Shown one piece after another: positions 17,223 to 28,710 of a stretch of 64,000 bases of DNA. Numbering within the stretch: the stretch's first letter is position 1; each line of letters starts with the position of its first letter. The notes beneath the pieces were generated by a model that was given only the letters and a program-made list of their open reading frames with translations, made no database searches and had not been told where the DNA came from. This stretch comes from Azospirillum thiophilum (GTDB taxonomy: Bacteria > Pseudomonadota > Alphaproteobacteria > Azospirillales > Azospirillaceae): positions 580,501 to 644,500 of the forward strand of contig NZ_CP012403.1 of NCBI RefSeq assembly GCF_001305595.1, given 5' to 3'. Made by a program: the position numbers and the translations under genes.

Positions 17223-19217
17223 ATGGGACGGCGTGGTGGATCGCAGGCGGGAACCGGGTGGGTGGGTGTGTTCGGTATCGGCATTGGCGGCGGGAAGCGG
17301 GGTGGCCTCCGCCCGCCCGGCTTGGCTTTCGGCTTGGTTCCCGGCCCGGTTCTCGGGGCGCTGGGACTGCTGTGCGCGGCGCTCGGCCCGGCGGTGGCCG
17401 CCGATCCGCCGATCCGGGTCGGGGTGCTGGCCTATCGGGGCGACGACCATGCCAACGCCGTCTGGGAGCCGACCGTCCGCTATCTGGCCGACCGTTTTCC
17501 CGAGCGTGGGGCGGAGATGGTGCCGCTCGACCTTGCCGGCATGGATGCGGCGGTGCGGACGGGGGCGGTCGATTTCGTTCTGACCAACACCGGCAATTAT
17601 GTGGAGCTCGAGGCGCGCCATGGCGTGACCCGCATCGCGACGTTGCATTCGGCGCGCAGCGGGCCAACGGGCGCGGCCATCGGCTCGACCCTGATCGTGC
17701 GCGCCGACCGCGACGACATCCGTGGGGTCGCCGATCTCGCCGGCCATACGGTGATGGCGAGCGACCCGGAAGCGTTCGGCGGCTTTCAAATCGCCTGGGG
17801 CCTCATGCAGAAGGCGGGCCTGGATCCCTTCGGCGACCTGCGGGACCTGCGCTTCTCGGGATTTCCGGTCGACCGCCTCGCCTTCGCCGTGCGCGACGGC
17901 GAGGCGGACGCCGGGATCCTGCGCGCCTGCGTGCTGGAGGAGCTGGCGGCCGAGGGGCGCATCGATCCCAGCCGATTCCGCATCCTCGCTCCCCGGACGG
18001 CGCCGGGCTTCGGCTGCGCGCTGTCCAGCGACCTGTATCCGGACTGGCCGCTGGCGCGGTTGGCCGCGACGCCGGAGGCGCTGGCCAAGGATGTCGTCGT
18101 CGCCCTGTTCCAGATGCCGGAGAAGCATCCGGCGGCGCTGGCCGGCGGCTATCTCGGCTGGACGGTGCCGCTGGACTACCAGCCGGTCCACGGCCTGTTC
18201 CAGGCCCTGCGCATCGGGCCGTACCGGCATCTGCGGGAGGTGTCGCTGGCCGACCTGCTGTGGCGCTACTGGAAATGGCTGGCCTTCGCCGCCGCCGCCT
18301 TGCTGTGGTGGGCGATCCATTCGCTCCGGGTCGAGCATCTGGTCAAGGTGCGCACGGCGGAATTGCGGGCTGCCAACGGCAGCCTCGTCCACGAGATGGC
18401 CGAACGCCGACGGGCGGAGGAAAGCGCCCGCGCCCGGCGGCGCGAAATGGACCATGTCGCCCGCCTGTCCATCCTGGGCGAGATGGCGAGCAACCTCGCC
18501 CATGAGCTGAACCAGCCGCTGGGCGCCATCGCCAATTACGCCCGCGGCTGTACCCGCCGGCTGGAGATGGGGGCCGGCGATCCGGTGGAGCTGGCCGGTA
18601 TCACCCGCGCCATCGCCGAACAGGCCGAGCGCGCCGGGCGGATCATCGCGCGCATCCGCGGCTTCGCCCGCGGCCGGACCGGCCAGGGCGGCGGCCACAT
18701 CGAGCGGGTGGACGTGAACGAGGCGGTACGTGCGGCCATCGTCCTGTGCGAAGCCAACGCGCGGAGCGACGGCATCGCCATCGCCGCAGAGCTGGCCGAC
18801 GGGCTGCCGCCGGTGCAGGCCGATGCGGTGCAGGTCGAGCAGGTCGTGCTCAATCTGGTCAAGAACGCGCTGGATGCCATGGAGGGGGTGGAACCCGGCG
18901 CGGCGCGGGTGACCGTCCGCACGCATATGGAATTGCCGGGGGAAGGTCCGGGGCGGATCGGAATAGCCGTCGCCGATCGGGGCCATGGCCTGTCCGATGC
19001 GGCACGGGCGCGACTGTTCGAACCCTTCTTCACCACCAAGCCGGACGGGATGGGGCTGGGCCTGTCGATCTGCCGGACCATCGTCGAAGCGCACGGCGGC
19101 CACCTGGAGGCGTCGGACAATCCCGGTGGCGGCACCGTCATGCGCGTGGTCCTGCCCATCGCCGACAACTGCGGACCGGCCGCCGGCCCGGATCATCGGG
19201 GAGAGACGTCATCATGA
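17223..19217 (+). CDS. ttrS: TtrS-like tetrathionate sensor histidine kinase
   Basis: About 664 residues. A signal peptide (cleavage near AVAADPP) is followed by a periplasmic PhnD/phosphonate-binding-like domain (about 60-300, starting [12 protein letters not shown]), the sensor type typical of TtrS. One membrane helix (about 349-370), a coiled linker, HisKA with [15 protein letters not shown] (His near residue 426) and a HATPase domain ([16 protein letters not shown]) follow. In TtrSR systems this protein senses tetrathionate in the periplasm and phosphorylates TtrR. The gene ends in an ATGA overlap with the regulator and is followed by ttrBCA, which makes the assignment strong. The start is uncertain: GTG 17193 and ATG 17223 are both in frame, and neither has a convincing ribosome site. 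Confidence 0.88.
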   Translation: MGRRGGSQAGTGWVGVFGIGIGGGKRGGLRPPGLAFGLVPGPVLGALGLLCAALGPAVAADPPIRVGVLAYRGDDHANAVWEPTVRYLADRFPERGAEMVPLDLAGMDAAVRTGAVDFVLTNTGNYVELEARHGVTRIATLHSARSGPTGAAIGSTLIVRADRDDIRGVADLAGHTVMASDPEAFGGFQIAWGLMQKAGLDPFGDLRDLRFSGFPVDRLAFAVRDGEADAGILRACVLEELAAEGRIDPSRFRILAPRTAPGFGCALSSDLYPDWPLARLAATPEALAKDVVVALFQMPEKHPAALAGGYLGWTVPLDYQPVHGLFQALRIGPYRHLREVSLADLLWRYWKWLAFAAAALLWWAIHSLRVEHLVKVRTAELRAANGSLVHEMAERRRAEESARARRREMDHVARLSILGEMASNLAHELNQPLGAIANYARGCTRRLEMGAGDPVELAGITRAIAEQAERAGRIIARIRGFARGRTGQGGGHIERVDVNEAVRAAIVLCEANARSDGIAIAAELADGLPPVQADAVQVEQVVLNLVKNALDAMEGVEPGAARVTVRTHMELPGEGPGRIGIAVADRGHGLSDAARARLFEPFFTTKPDGMGLGLSICRTIVEAHGGHLEASDNPGGGTVMRVVLPIADNCGPAAGPDHRGETSS

Positions 19218-19846
19218 CCGCAACCGCCGCCGGGACTGCCGATCACGCCGCCCGCACCGTCTATGTCGTCGACGACGATCCGGCGATGCGCCATTCCCTG
19301 GTCTGGCTGATCGGCGCGCTGGGGGTGCCGGTGCTGCCCTTCGCCTCGGGGGAGGAGTTCCTGCGCGCGGTCGGCACCGGCCGGCCGGGATGCCTCGTCA
19401 CCGACGTGCGGATGCCGGGGATGAGCGGGCTGGAGTTGCAGGACACGCTTGCCCGTGCGGACTCGCCGCTGGCGGTCGTGGTCGTCACCGGCCATGGCGA
19501 CGTGCCGATGGCGGCGCGCAGCTTCCGTGCCGGCGCGGTGGATTTCATCGAGAAGCCGTTCAACGACCAGATGCTGCTCGACCGCGTGCATGAGGCGCTG
19601 GAGAAGTCGGCCGCCCTCTGGCGGGACCGGGCGCGCAAGGCCGAGCTGCACGCCCGGCTGGCCCGCCTGACCGCGCGCGAACGGCAGGTGGCGGAGCTGG
19701 TGGTGGCCGGCAAGCCGAACAAGGTCATTGCCGCCGAGATCAATCTCAGCCTGAAGACGGTGGAGGTCCACCGCCACAACGCGATGGAAAAGCTGGAGGT
19801 CGCCTCCATCACCGACCTGACCCGCCTGCTGATGGAATCCCGGTAG
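19214..19846 (+). CDS. ttrR: TtrR-like LuxR/FixJ-type response regulator
   Basis: 210 residues. The receiver domain (about 15-130) has VVDDDP, the phospho-acceptor in [11 protein letters not shown], the Thr/Lys switch residues in VVTGHGD and EKPFNDQ. A LuxR-type HTH follows (about 145-205; [19 protein letters not shown] and [18 protein letters not shown]). The ATG overlaps the ttrS stop. In known systems, phosphorylated TtrR activates the tetrathionate reductase operon. Here the 200-bp gap before ttrB holds a 37-bp dyad that is its likely target. Confidence 0.9.
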   Translation: MTATAAGTADHAARTVYVVDDDPAMRHSLVWLIGALGVPVLPFASGEEFLRAVGTGRPGCLVTDVRMPGMSGLELQDTLARADSPLAVVVVTGHGDVPMAARSFRAGAVDFIEKPFNDQMLLDRVHEALEKSAALWRDRARKAELHARLARLTARERQVAELVVAGKPNKVIAAEINLSLKTVEVHRHNAMEKLEVASITDLTRLLMESR

Positions 19847-19919
19847 GGACGGGGAGCAAGCGCCGGAGAAAGTGCCGGAAAATCGTTCCGGTATCCCAAC
19901 GGACTGCGACAGATCGTCC

Positions 19920-19956
19920 TTGCGGTAAACCCTAAAAACTCTAGGGGGTACCGCAA
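19920..19956. promoter_or_regulatory. candidate TtrR operator: 37-bp dyad upstream of ttrB
   Basis: The dyad consists of outer arms TTGCGGTA / TACCGCAA (8 of 8 paired) and inner arms CCCTA / TAGGG (5 of 5 paired), with 2-base mismatches between them and a 7-base centre, AAAACTC. The centre is AT-rich in a very GC-rich region. It ends 90 bp before the ttrB start and is the only strong symmetry in the ttrR-ttrB gap. The symmetry is seen directly; that TtrR binds it is inferred. Confidence 0.7.
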
Positions 19957-20046
19957 TGGGCCGGCAGGCCGGTCCCCGGTAGCATCGCGGACAGAACGCC
20001 CGATGGGGACACCCATGGGCGGGATTTCCGTGCGAAGGGGCCTGCC

Positions 20047-20844
20047 ATGGACCGATCACGACGCAACTTCTGCCTGGGAGCGGGGGCGGCCGCCATCGGC
20101 GCGGCCGCGCTGGCCCCGGCGCCGGCCGCCGCCTCCGACACCGGCCAGGCGCGCAAGGGGGGCGATCCGGCGCATCGCTGGGGCATGGTGGTGGACGTGC
20201 GCAAATGCGTCGGCTGTCAGGCCTGCACGGTGTCCTGCATCATGGAGAACGCGGTTCCCGACAACAGCTTCCGCACCATCGTCTCGACCTACGAGGTGAC
20301 GGAACAGGGGGCGTCCGGCACCTACATGCTGCCGCGCCTGTGCAACCATTGCGAGGATCCACCCTGCATCCCGGTCTGTCCGACCGGCGCCACCTTCCAG
20401 CGGCGGGACGGCATCGTGGTGGTGGACAACACGGTGTGCGTCGGCTGCGCCTATTGCGTCCAGGCCTGCCCCTACGATGCGCGCTTCATCAACCACGATA
20501 CCCAGACCGCCGACAAATGCACCTTCTGCGTCCACCGGGTGGATGCCGGGCTGCTGCCCGCCTGCGTCGAGACCTGTGTCGGCGGCGCCCGCATCTTCGG
20601 CGACCTGAACGACCCGAACAGCACTGTGTCGGTGCTGGTGCGCGGCCATGCGTCCGACCATACGTCCGACAGGGCGCCCGACCAGATGCCCAAGGTGCTG
20701 AAGCCCGAACAGGGCACCCAGCCGCGCGTCTTCTACATCGGCCTCCAGCCGGCCTTCGCCGGCAAGGTCGACGGAACGCCGACGCTGTGGCGCCCCAGCG
20801 ACGCGCCGCATGCGCGATCCCACGCAGACAAGGAGTCCGCGTGA
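20047..20844 (+). CDS. ttrB: tetrathionate reductase iron-sulfur subunit TtrB
   Basis: 265 residues. A twin-arginine signal (RSRRNFCLGAGAAAIG) is followed by a four-cluster ferredoxin domain: VDVRKCVGCQACTVSC, RLCNHCEDPPCIPVCP, NTVCVGCAYCVQACPYD and TADKCTFCVHR. It carries electrons from the membrane subunit TtrC to the molybdopterin subunit TtrA on the periplasmic side. It is first in the ttrBCA operon, and its stop codon shares one base with the ttrC start. The Tat signal may serve co-export with TtrA, which has its own. Confidence 0.93.
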   Translation: MDRSRRNFCLGAGAAAIGAAALAPAPAAASDTGQARKGGDPAHRWGMVVDVRKCVGCQACTVSCIMENAVPDNSFRTIVSTYEVTEQGASGTYMLPRLCNHCEDPPCIPVCPTGATFQRRDGIVVVDNTVCVGCAYCVQACPYDARFINHDTQTADKCTFCVHRVDAGLLPACVETCVGGARIFGDLNDPNSTVSVLVRGHASDHTSDRAPDQMPKVLKPEQGTQPRVFYIGLQPAFAGKVDGTPTLWRPSDAPHARSHADKESA

Positions 20845-21968
20845 TGGACACCAACATCGTCGAGGTCATCAACGTGACCCGCGAGGTCGCGTGGCTTCCC
20901 TGGGCCGTGCAGTATTTCTTCCTGATCGGCCTGTCGGTCGGCGGCCTGCTGCTGAGCCTGCCCGGCTATGCCTTCGCGCGCGACGCGTGGCGCAGGCTGG
21001 GACGCGTGGCGCTGCTGGTGGCGCTGACCTGCGGGCTGACCGCGCCGGTGGCCTTGCTGTCCGACCTGCACCAGCCCGGCCGCTTCTGGCATTTCTACGT
21101 GGTGCTGCGCCCCTCCTCCTGGATGTGGTGGGGATCGATCTTCATCCCGGTCTATCTCGGCGGCCTGCTGGCCTATGGCTGGGCCTGCCTGCGCGAGGAG
21201 TTGCAGGCGCATGGCCGGGTGGACAGCCGGCTGGCCCCGCTCTACCGGCTGGCCGCGCTGGGCGGCGGGCGGGACGACCGGCTGATCCGCATCACCGGCC
21301 TCGTCGCCCTGGCCGGGGCGGCGCTGGTGGCGCTCTACACCGGGTCGGAGGTGATGGTGGTGAAGGCACGGCCACTGTGGCACACGCCCTTGCTGCCGGT
21401 GCAGTTCCTGCTGACGGCGCTGGCCGGGGCGGCCGGGCTGGTGCTGGTGCTGAACCGCTTCGCTTCAGGCAACGACCGGGAGGTGGAGGTGCGGGCGAAC
21501 CGCCTGCTGGCGCTCGTTCTGGGCGGCGTGATGGCCGCCGGCGCGCTGTGGCTGGCGCTCGGCCTCTTCGCGCTCGACCCCTGGCATGCCCGGGCGCTGG
21601 CCAGCGTGGCCGGGTCGGAGGCGTGGCGGGTCACGGCTGCCTGGGCGGCGGCGGCGACGCTGGTGCCCCTCGTCATCGCGATCGTCCGTCCGGCGGGCAG
21701 CGGGCTGCTGACCGGGCTGATCGCACTGCACAGCGCCTGGATGTTCCGCTGGACCGTGTTCATCGGCGGCCAGACGGTGCCGAAGACCGGGGCCGGTTTC
21801 TACGACTACACGCTGCCGGCGGGGCCGGACGGGTTGATGGGCATCCTCGGGTCGGCCGGGCTGTGGCTGTTCCTGCTGATCCTCATCACCGCGGTCCTGC
21901 CGACGCCGTCGCGGTCGCGGCCGGCGGACTCCGCTCCCGCCTTCCCCACGCCCGCCGCGGCCGAATGA
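20844..21968 (+). CDS. ttrC: tetrathionate reductase membrane subunit TtrC (NrfD family)
   Basis: 374 residues with about nine predicted membrane helices. NrfD-family features include the early PWAVQYFFLIGLSVGG helix, the DLHQPGRFWHFYVVLRPSSW region and a late helix near HSAWMFRWTVFIGGQTVPK. It anchors the complex and oxidises quinol. An AAGGAG ribosome site precedes ATG 20844. The last residues are Pro/Ala-rich. The downstream gap to ttrA is 25 bp. Confidence 0.92.
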   Translation: MDTNIVEVINVTREVAWLPWAVQYFFLIGLSVGGLLLSLPGYAFARDAWRRLGRVALLVALTCGLTAPVALLSDLHQPGRFWHFYVVLRPSSWMWWGSIFIPVYLGGLLAYGWACLREELQAHGRVDSRLAPLYRLAALGGGRDDRLIRITGLVALAGAALVALYTGSEVMVVKARPLWHTPLLPVQFLLTALAGAAGLVLVLNRFASGNDREVEVRANRLLALVLGGVMAAGALWLALGLFALDPWHARALASVAGSEAWRVTAAWAAAATLVPLVIAIVRPAGSGLLTGLIALHSAWMFRWTVFIGGQTVPKTGAGFYDYTLPAGPDGLMGILGSAGLWLFLLILITAVLPTPSRSRPADSAPAFPTPAAAE

Positions 21969-21993
21969 ACGGCCGAGTGACCGGAGACGCATC

Positions 21994-24900
21994 ATGTCGA
22001 TCAACCGTCGCCTTCTCCTGAAGACCACCGCCGCCGGTGGCGCGCTGGCCGCCTTCGCCGCCGGCTTCTCCGAAACCGGGCGCAAGCTCGCCCGCGGGGC
22101 CTGGGCCGGGGACCATCCGGCAAGCGCCCTGTCCGGCAACGCCCTTCCTCCGGAATTCCGCGTCGATCCGGCCAGCGGCGATGTCGTCCCCACGCCCGGC
22201 CAGATCGTGGCCTATACCGGCTGCATCGGCTGCACCACGCTCTGCGGCGTGCGGGTGCGGGTGGACACCGCGACCAACCGCGTGCTGCGGGTGGCCGGCA
22301 ACCCCTACAGCCCGATGTCGACCGATCCCTTCCTGTCCTACGGCACGCCGGTCAAGGAGAGCTTCCGGGCGCTGTCCCGCTTCCACGAGCAGGGGCTGGC
22401 CGGGCGCTCGACCGCCTGCGGGCGCGGCAACGCGGTGCTGGAAAACGTGACCTCTCCCTTCCGTGTGACCACGCCGCTGAAGCGGGTGGGGCCGCGCGGG
22501 TCGGGCGAATGGCTGCCGATCTCCTTCGAGCAGCTGGTGCAGGAGGTGTGCGAGGGCGGCGACCTGTTCGGCGAGGGGGCGGTGGAGGGGCTGCGCGCCT
22601 TGCGCGACCTCAAGACCCCGATCGATCCGGCCGCGCCGGAGCTGGGGCCGAAGGCCAATCAGGTCGCCCTGATCTCCGGCGTGCCGGACGGCCGGGAAGC
22701 GCTGGTGCAGCGTTTCCACCAGCAGTCCTACGGCAGCATCAACTATGTCGGCCATGGTTCCTATTGCGGCGGCGCCTATCGGGCTGGGTCCGGCGCGGTG
22801 TTCGGCGACACCAAGACCCAGCCGCACGCCAAGGCCGACATCGCGAACGCCGAGTTCGTCGTCTTCATCGGCACCGCCCCGTCCAATGCCGGCAACCCAT
22901 TCAAGCGGCAGGCGACCCTGCTGTCCAAGGCGCGCACCGACGGCGTGCTGACCTATGTCGTGGTCGATCCGGTCCTGACCAATGCCAAGGCGGCGGCGGC
23001 CGGCGACCGCGCCGACTGGATCCCGATCCGGCCGGGCACCGACGGCGCCTTCGCCATGGGCATCGTCCGCTGGATGTTCGAGAACGGGCGGATCGACACA
23101 AGCTATCTTGCCCAGCCCAACGGCAAGGCGGCCGAGGCGGCGGGGGAGGCCGGATGGTGCAACGCCACCCATCTGGTGGTGGTCCAGAAGGGCCACCCGC
23201 GCGAGGGGCGGATGCTGCGCGCCTCCGACATGGGATGGGGCGCGCTGGCGGAGGCGGACCGCTTTGGCGAGCGCGATGCCTTCGTCGTGCTCGACCCGGC
23301 CGGCGGCCAGCCGGCCGCCCATGACGCGCTGGCCGGACCGGCCATCCTGTTCCATGCGGGATCCGTCGCCACCCCCGGCGGCGAGGTGGCGGTGAAGACC
23401 GCCCTGACCCTGCTGCGCGAGGAGGCGATGACGCGGGATCTCGCCGCCTGCGCCGGGATCTGCGGGGTGCCGGCCGACGTCATCGCCGGGCTGGCGCGCG
23501 AGCTGACCAGCCATGGCAAGAAGGCCGCGGTCAATTCGCATGGCGGCATGATGTCGGGCAGCGGCTTCTACAACGCCTTCGCGGTCGTCACCATCAACAC
23601 GCTGCTGGGCAACCTGAACTGGAAGGGCGGCACCATCGTCGGCGGCGGGCGCTTCCCGCCGGACGGCGACGGCCCGCGCTACAAGCTCGCCAGCTTCCCC
23701 GGCAAGGTCAAGCCGGCGGGCGTGCCGCTCGGCCGCAACGTGCCGTACGAGAAGACGGCGGAGTTCAAGGCCGGCAAGGCGGCCGGCCGGCCCTATCCGG
23801 CGGCGGCCCCCTGGTATCCGACCGCCCCCGGGCTGACCACGGAATGGATGTCAGGCGGCATCGCGGAGGGCTATCCCTATCCGGTGAAGGCGCTGCTGCT
23901 GTGGAACGCCAACCCGGTCTACGGCATCCCCGGCGGCCACCGCTTCCTGGAACGGCTGGCCGATCCCAAGGCGCTGCCGCTGGTCGTCGCCATCGACCCC
24001 TTCATCAACGAGACCTCGGCCTATGCCGACTATATCGTGCCCGACACGGTGCTGTACGAGACCTGGGGCTGGACCTCGGCCTGGGGGGGCGTGCCGACCA
24101 GGATGACGACGGCGCGCTGGCCGGTGCTGACCCCGCGCACCGACAGCCTGCCGGACGGCCAGCACATCCAGCTCGAACCCTTCCTGATCGCCGTCGCCAA
24201 GCGGCTTGGCCTGCCCGGCTTCGGGCGCGAGGCCATCGAGGACATGGAGGGCAACCGCCATCCGCTGGAAACCGCCGCGGACTGGCATCTGCGGGCGGGT
24301 GCCAACATCGCCTGGGCGGGCAAGCAGCCGGTGTCCGACGCCACCGACGAGGACATCGCCCTGTCCGGCGTCGGGCGGCTGCTGTCGGAGTTGCAGGCGA
24401 CGCTGAAGCCGGAGGAATGGCGCAAGGTCGCCTTCATCCTGGCGCGCGGCGGGCGCTACCAGAACCAGGCGGAGGGCTTCGAGGGCGACCGCGCGACCCA
24501 TCGCTTCGCCAAGCCGCTTCAGATCTACAACGAGACGGTCGGCACCTCGCGCAGCAGCATCACCGGGCGGTGCTGGCCGGGAACCGCGGCGTGGATGCCG
24601 GCGCTGTTCGCCGACGGCACGCCGGTCGCAGAGGTCTACAAGCCGGCGGACTGGCCGTTCCAGCTGGTCAGCTCCAAGTCGGTGCTGATCAGCGCCTACA
24701 CCATCGCCGCCAGCCGCCTGCGCCACCTGCATCCGGACAACCCGGTCGGCATCAATGCGGAGGATGCCCGCCGCCTGGGCATCGAGACCGGCGACCGCAT
24801 CCGCCTCGCCACCCCCGGCGGCGAGGCGACGGCCACCGCCATCGTCCGCCATGGCGTCATGCCGGGGGTGCTGGCGGTGGAGCACGGCTTCGGCCACCGC

Positions 24901-25101
24901 GAATACGGCGCGCGGGCGCACCGCATCGGCGACCGGCACCAGCCGCGCATGGAGGAGATCGGGGCGGGCCTGAACCTGAACGATCTCGGCATCGCCGATC
25001 CGACCCGCCCGGGTGGTGCGGTGTGGGTGGACCCGGTCGCCGGAACCGCGGTGCGCCAGGGCATCCCGGCCCGGCTGGAGCGCGCCGCCGCCTCGGCTTG
25101 A
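21994..25101 (+). CDS. ttrA: tetrathionate reductase catalytic subunit TtrA (molybdopterin)
   Basis: 1035 residues, the expected size for TtrA. A twin-arginine signal (NRRLLLKTTAAGG) is followed by the Fe-S binding CxxCxxxC in YTGCIGCTTLCGVRVRVD, then molybdopterin domains (SYGTPVKESFRALS; GHGSYCGGAYRAGSG; NSHGGMMSGSGFYNAF; DPFINETSAYADYIVPDT) and a C-terminal dinucleotide-binding domain (RRLGIETGDRIRLATPGGEA). It reduces tetrathionate to thiosulfate in the periplasm using a bis-MGD cofactor. Order within the operon is B-C-A. No obvious intrinsic terminator with a T-run follows. Identity rests on the full ttrSRBCA context; polysulfide or arsenate-type relatives are less likely given the TtrS sensor. 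Confidence 0.93.
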   Translation: MSINRRLLLKTTAAGGALAAFAAGFSETGRKLARGAWAGDHPASALSGNALPPEFRVDPASGDVVPTPGQIVAYTGCIGCTTLCGVRVRVDTATNRVLRVAGNPYSPMSTDPFLSYGTPVKESFRALSRFHEQGLAGRSTACGRGNAVLENVTSPFRVTTPLKRVGPRGSGEWLPISFEQLVQEVCEGGDLFGEGAVEGLRALRDLKTPIDPAAPELGPKANQVALISGVPDGREALVQRFHQQSYGSINYVGHGSYCGGAYRAGSGAVFGDTKTQPHAKADIANAEFVVFIGTAPSNAGNPFKRQATLLSKARTDGVLTYVVVDPVLTNAKAAAAGDRADWIPIRPGTDGAFAMGIVRWMFENGRIDTSYLAQPNGKAAEAAGEAGWCNATHLVVVQKGHPREGRMLRASDMGWGALAEADRFGERDAFVVLDPAGGQPAAHDALAGPAILFHAGSVATPGGEVAVKTALTLLREEAMTRDLAACAGICGVPADVIAGLARELTSHGKKAAVNSHGGMMSGSGFYNAFAVVTINTLLGNLNWKGGTIVGGGRFPPDGDGPRYKLASFPGKVKPAGVPLGRNVPYEKTAEFKAGKAAGRPYPAAAPWYPTAPGLTTEWMSGGIAEGYPYPVKALLLWNANPVYGIPGGHRFLERLADPKALPLVVAIDPFINETSAYADYIVPDTVLYETWGWTSAWGGVPTRMTTARWPVLTPRTDSLPDGQHIQLEPFLIAVAKRLGLPGFGREAIEDMEGNRHPLETAADWHLRAGANIAWAGKQPVSDATDEDIALSGVGRLLSELQATLKPEEWRKVAFILARGGRYQNQAEGFEGDRATHRFAKPLQIYNETVGTSRSSITGRCWPGTAAWMPALFADGTPVAEVYKPADWPFQLVSSKSVLISAYTIAASRLRHLHPDNPVGINAEDARRLGIETGDRIRLATPGGEATATAIVRHGVMPGVLAVEHGFGHREYGARAHRIGDRHQPRMEEIGAGLNLNDLGIADPTRPGGAVWVDPVAGTAVRQGIPARLERAAASA

Positions 25102-25117
25102 TGCCGCGGGCGCCCAG

Positions 25118-25133
25118 CCCGGCCCGGGCCGGG
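25118..25133. terminator. GC palindrome after ttrA, weak terminator candidate
   Basis: CCCGGCCCGGGCCGGG is a perfect 16-bp palindrome 17 bp after the ttrA stop codon. It could fold as a stem with a tight loop but lacks a T-run. It lies in the 173-bp ttrA-atoS gap, which shows no other feature I can support. Confidence 0.25.
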
Positions 25134-25274
25134 GCCCGACCGGCCCGCCGGCCACCGTCACGGAATCGCCGTGGCTGCCCTGCGCAGCTTGGGCCTCCCG
25201 CCGCGCCGGCAAATCTGCTATCGCCGCGGGATCGGGCGGGCGGAAGCCGCGCCCTTCCGGGAGGAGTGGGCGTC

Positions 25275-27142
25275 ATGCGGCCCCTGGAACGGTTTCAAGA
25301 CTGGTTTCGCGGCTGTCTGCCGAACACCCTGCGCGGCAAGCTGCTCCTGGTTTCCCTGGTGGTGGTCGTCCTGCCGATCTCGCTGACCGGCTATCTGCTG
25401 GAGCGGGAAGGGCGTCAGGCGCTGGTCCGGGAAAAGACCGAGAAGCTGTTCGGGCTGACCCGGCTCCTGGATGCGCATCTCGGCCCCGGCTTCGATGGGG
25501 GTTTCGATGAGCTGGCGGCCGGAACTGGGATCGCGGCCACCGGCCGGGACACCGCGATCCGGGCGCTGTCGGAGCGGCTGACGCCCTTCACCGACCTCGT
25601 CGCCGGGGCCAATCCGGGGGTCGGGGTCGGCTATTACAACAAGGCGCTCGACGCCATCATCACCTATGGGCCGAGCCGGGACTACAGCGCCACCGTCGGC
25701 ACCAGCATCCCGCCCGACCATCCCGGTTGGCGTGTGCTGGAAAGCGGCCGGCAGGCGGTGGAAAGCGGCCGGCAGGTGCGCGGCTTCATCCTCAACGCGA
25801 TGCTGCCGATCATCCGCGACGGCGGCGTGATCGGCTATATCTGGGCCAACGAGCTGTCCGACGACGTCGAGCGTCAGGCCGCGGCGATGGACCGGGCGGT
25901 GCTGACGGTCAGCATTGCCGGCATCCTGCTGGGCCTCCTGCTGACTCATCTGCTGTCGCGCGGGGTCGGCCGGGACATCCGGCGGATCATCGACGGGCTG
26001 CTCCGCATGCGGAGCGACCTCGGCCATGCCATCCTGCCGCCGCCGGGCGAGGTCGGCGAGATCGCGGTCGAGGTCAACGGCATGGCCCGCGCCCTGCTGG
26101 ACGCCCGGTCGCTGACCGAGAACATCCTGCACAGCATCGCCGACGGGGTGATCGCCGTGGATCGGGCTGGGCAGGTCACCGCCGTCAACCCGGCGGCGGC
26201 GGCGATGGTCGGGGTGACGGCCGCCGAGGTGATCGGCAAACCGTACGATTCGCTGTTCAAGCCGGATGGGCAGTTCGCCAGCCCGCTGCTGGACACGCTG
26301 AAGACCGGGCAGCCGCATGTCGGGGTGACGCTGGACTTTCCCGGCACCCGCCAGACCCTGCATCTCAACGTGTCCAGCAGCCTGCTGCGCAACAGCCGGA
26401 GCGAGGCCATCGGCGCCGTGGTGGTGCTGAAGGACCTGACCGAGCAGCGGCGGCTGCGCACGCAGATCATGCGGGCCGACCGGCTGGCGGCGCTGGGCGA
26501 GCTGGTCGCCGGCCTCGCCCACGAGGTGCGCAACCCACTGACCTCGATCCGCGGCTTCATGCAGTTCCTGGAGACGTCCGACGACGTCAAGGAATGGCAG
26601 CGCTATGCCCCGCTGATCGTGCGGCAGGTCGACAGCCTGAACCGGCTCGTCACCGAACTGCTGGAGTTCGGGCGCCCCCGGCCGCCGACGATCCGGCCGG
26701 TGCAGCTGAACGACCTGATCCGCGAGGTGTCGCTGCTGGCCGGGCGCAAGTCGAATGCCAGGATCACGCTCGACCTCGCCGCCGACCTGCCGCAGGTGGA
26801 GGCCGATGGCGAGGCGCTGAAGCAGGTCGTGCTCAACCTGATCATCAACGCCATCCAGGCGACGCCGGATACCGGCATCATCGCCATTTCCACCGCCGCC
26901 CCGGACGGGCGGGAGGCGGTCATCGCCGTGAGCGACGACGGCGAAGGCATCGCGCCGGAGAATGTCGACAAGGTGTTCGATCCCTTCTTCTCGACCAAGC
27001 CCAACGGGACCGGGCTGGGGCTTGCGATGGCGCACCGCATCGTCGATGCCCATCACGGCACCATCGCCATCGCCAGCACGCCCGGTGCCGGCACCGTGGT
27101 AACCCTGCGCATCCCCTTTCTTCACAGCCCGGTGGCCGAGAC

Positions 27143-27146
<4 letters not shown>
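25275..27146 (+). CDS. atoS: AtoS-like sensor histidine kinase
   Basis: 623 residues. A first membrane helix (about 24-44) and second (about 208-230) flank an extracytoplasmic sensor. HAMP, a PAS domain (about 285-390; ILHSIADGVIAVDRAG), HisKA with LAHEVRNPLTSIRGF (His near residue 417) and HATPase (VFDPFFSTKPNGTGLGLAMAH) follow. Size and order match E. coli AtoS, which responds to acetoacetate. ATG 25275 follows GGAGG. The segment before RGFILNAMLPIIRDG contains a 21-bp tandem duplication (ESGRQAV-ESGRQV). The stop overlaps the atoC start in an ATGA. Confidence 0.9.
25739..25776 (+). repeat. 21-bp tandem duplication inside atoS
   Basis: The 17-base string GGAAAGCGGCCGGCAGG occurs at 25739-25755 and again at 25760-25776, 21 bp apart, so the frame is kept and the protein gains a repeated ESGRQ unit near residues 156-168 of the sensor domain. 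Confidence 0.8.
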
Positions 27147-28540
<1,394 letters not shown>

Positions 28541-28577
28541 GCGGGGCGGCAGCGCCCGGGCCGGGCGGCGCCGGCCA

Positions 28578-28597
28578 CTGCGCAAGATCTTGCGCAG
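28578..28597. promoter_or_regulatory. candidate AtoC enhancer site 1 (perfect 20-bp palindrome)
   Basis: CTGCGCAAGATCTTGCGCAG is fully self-complementary and lies in the 403-bp atoC-atoD gap, about 115 bp upstream of the sigma-54 promoter. AtoC of E. coli is known to bind paired 20-bp palindromes upstream of atoD; the sequence differs here but the arrangement is the same. Binding by AtoC is inferred. Confidence 0.75.
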
Positions 28598-28598
28598 C

Positions 28599-28615
28599 AC
28601 GCACAAAGTTGCGCA
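28599..28615. promoter_or_regulatory. candidate AtoC enhancer site 2 (imperfect)
   Basis: ACGCACAAAGTTGCGCA repeats the core of the adjacent palindrome with a few mismatches (GCACAA...TTGCGC), its centre about 20 bp, two helical turns, from the centre of site 1. This places both on the same DNA face, as expected for cooperative activator binding. Confidence 0.5.
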
Positions 28616-28710
28616 CCCGCCAGGGCGAAACAGGCCGACCGGCGGTCTGTTCGTCCGGCTTCCACGGCGGAAACCAAGGCTCCGGGCCACCCTGTCCCGG
28701 TGCCGCCCTC

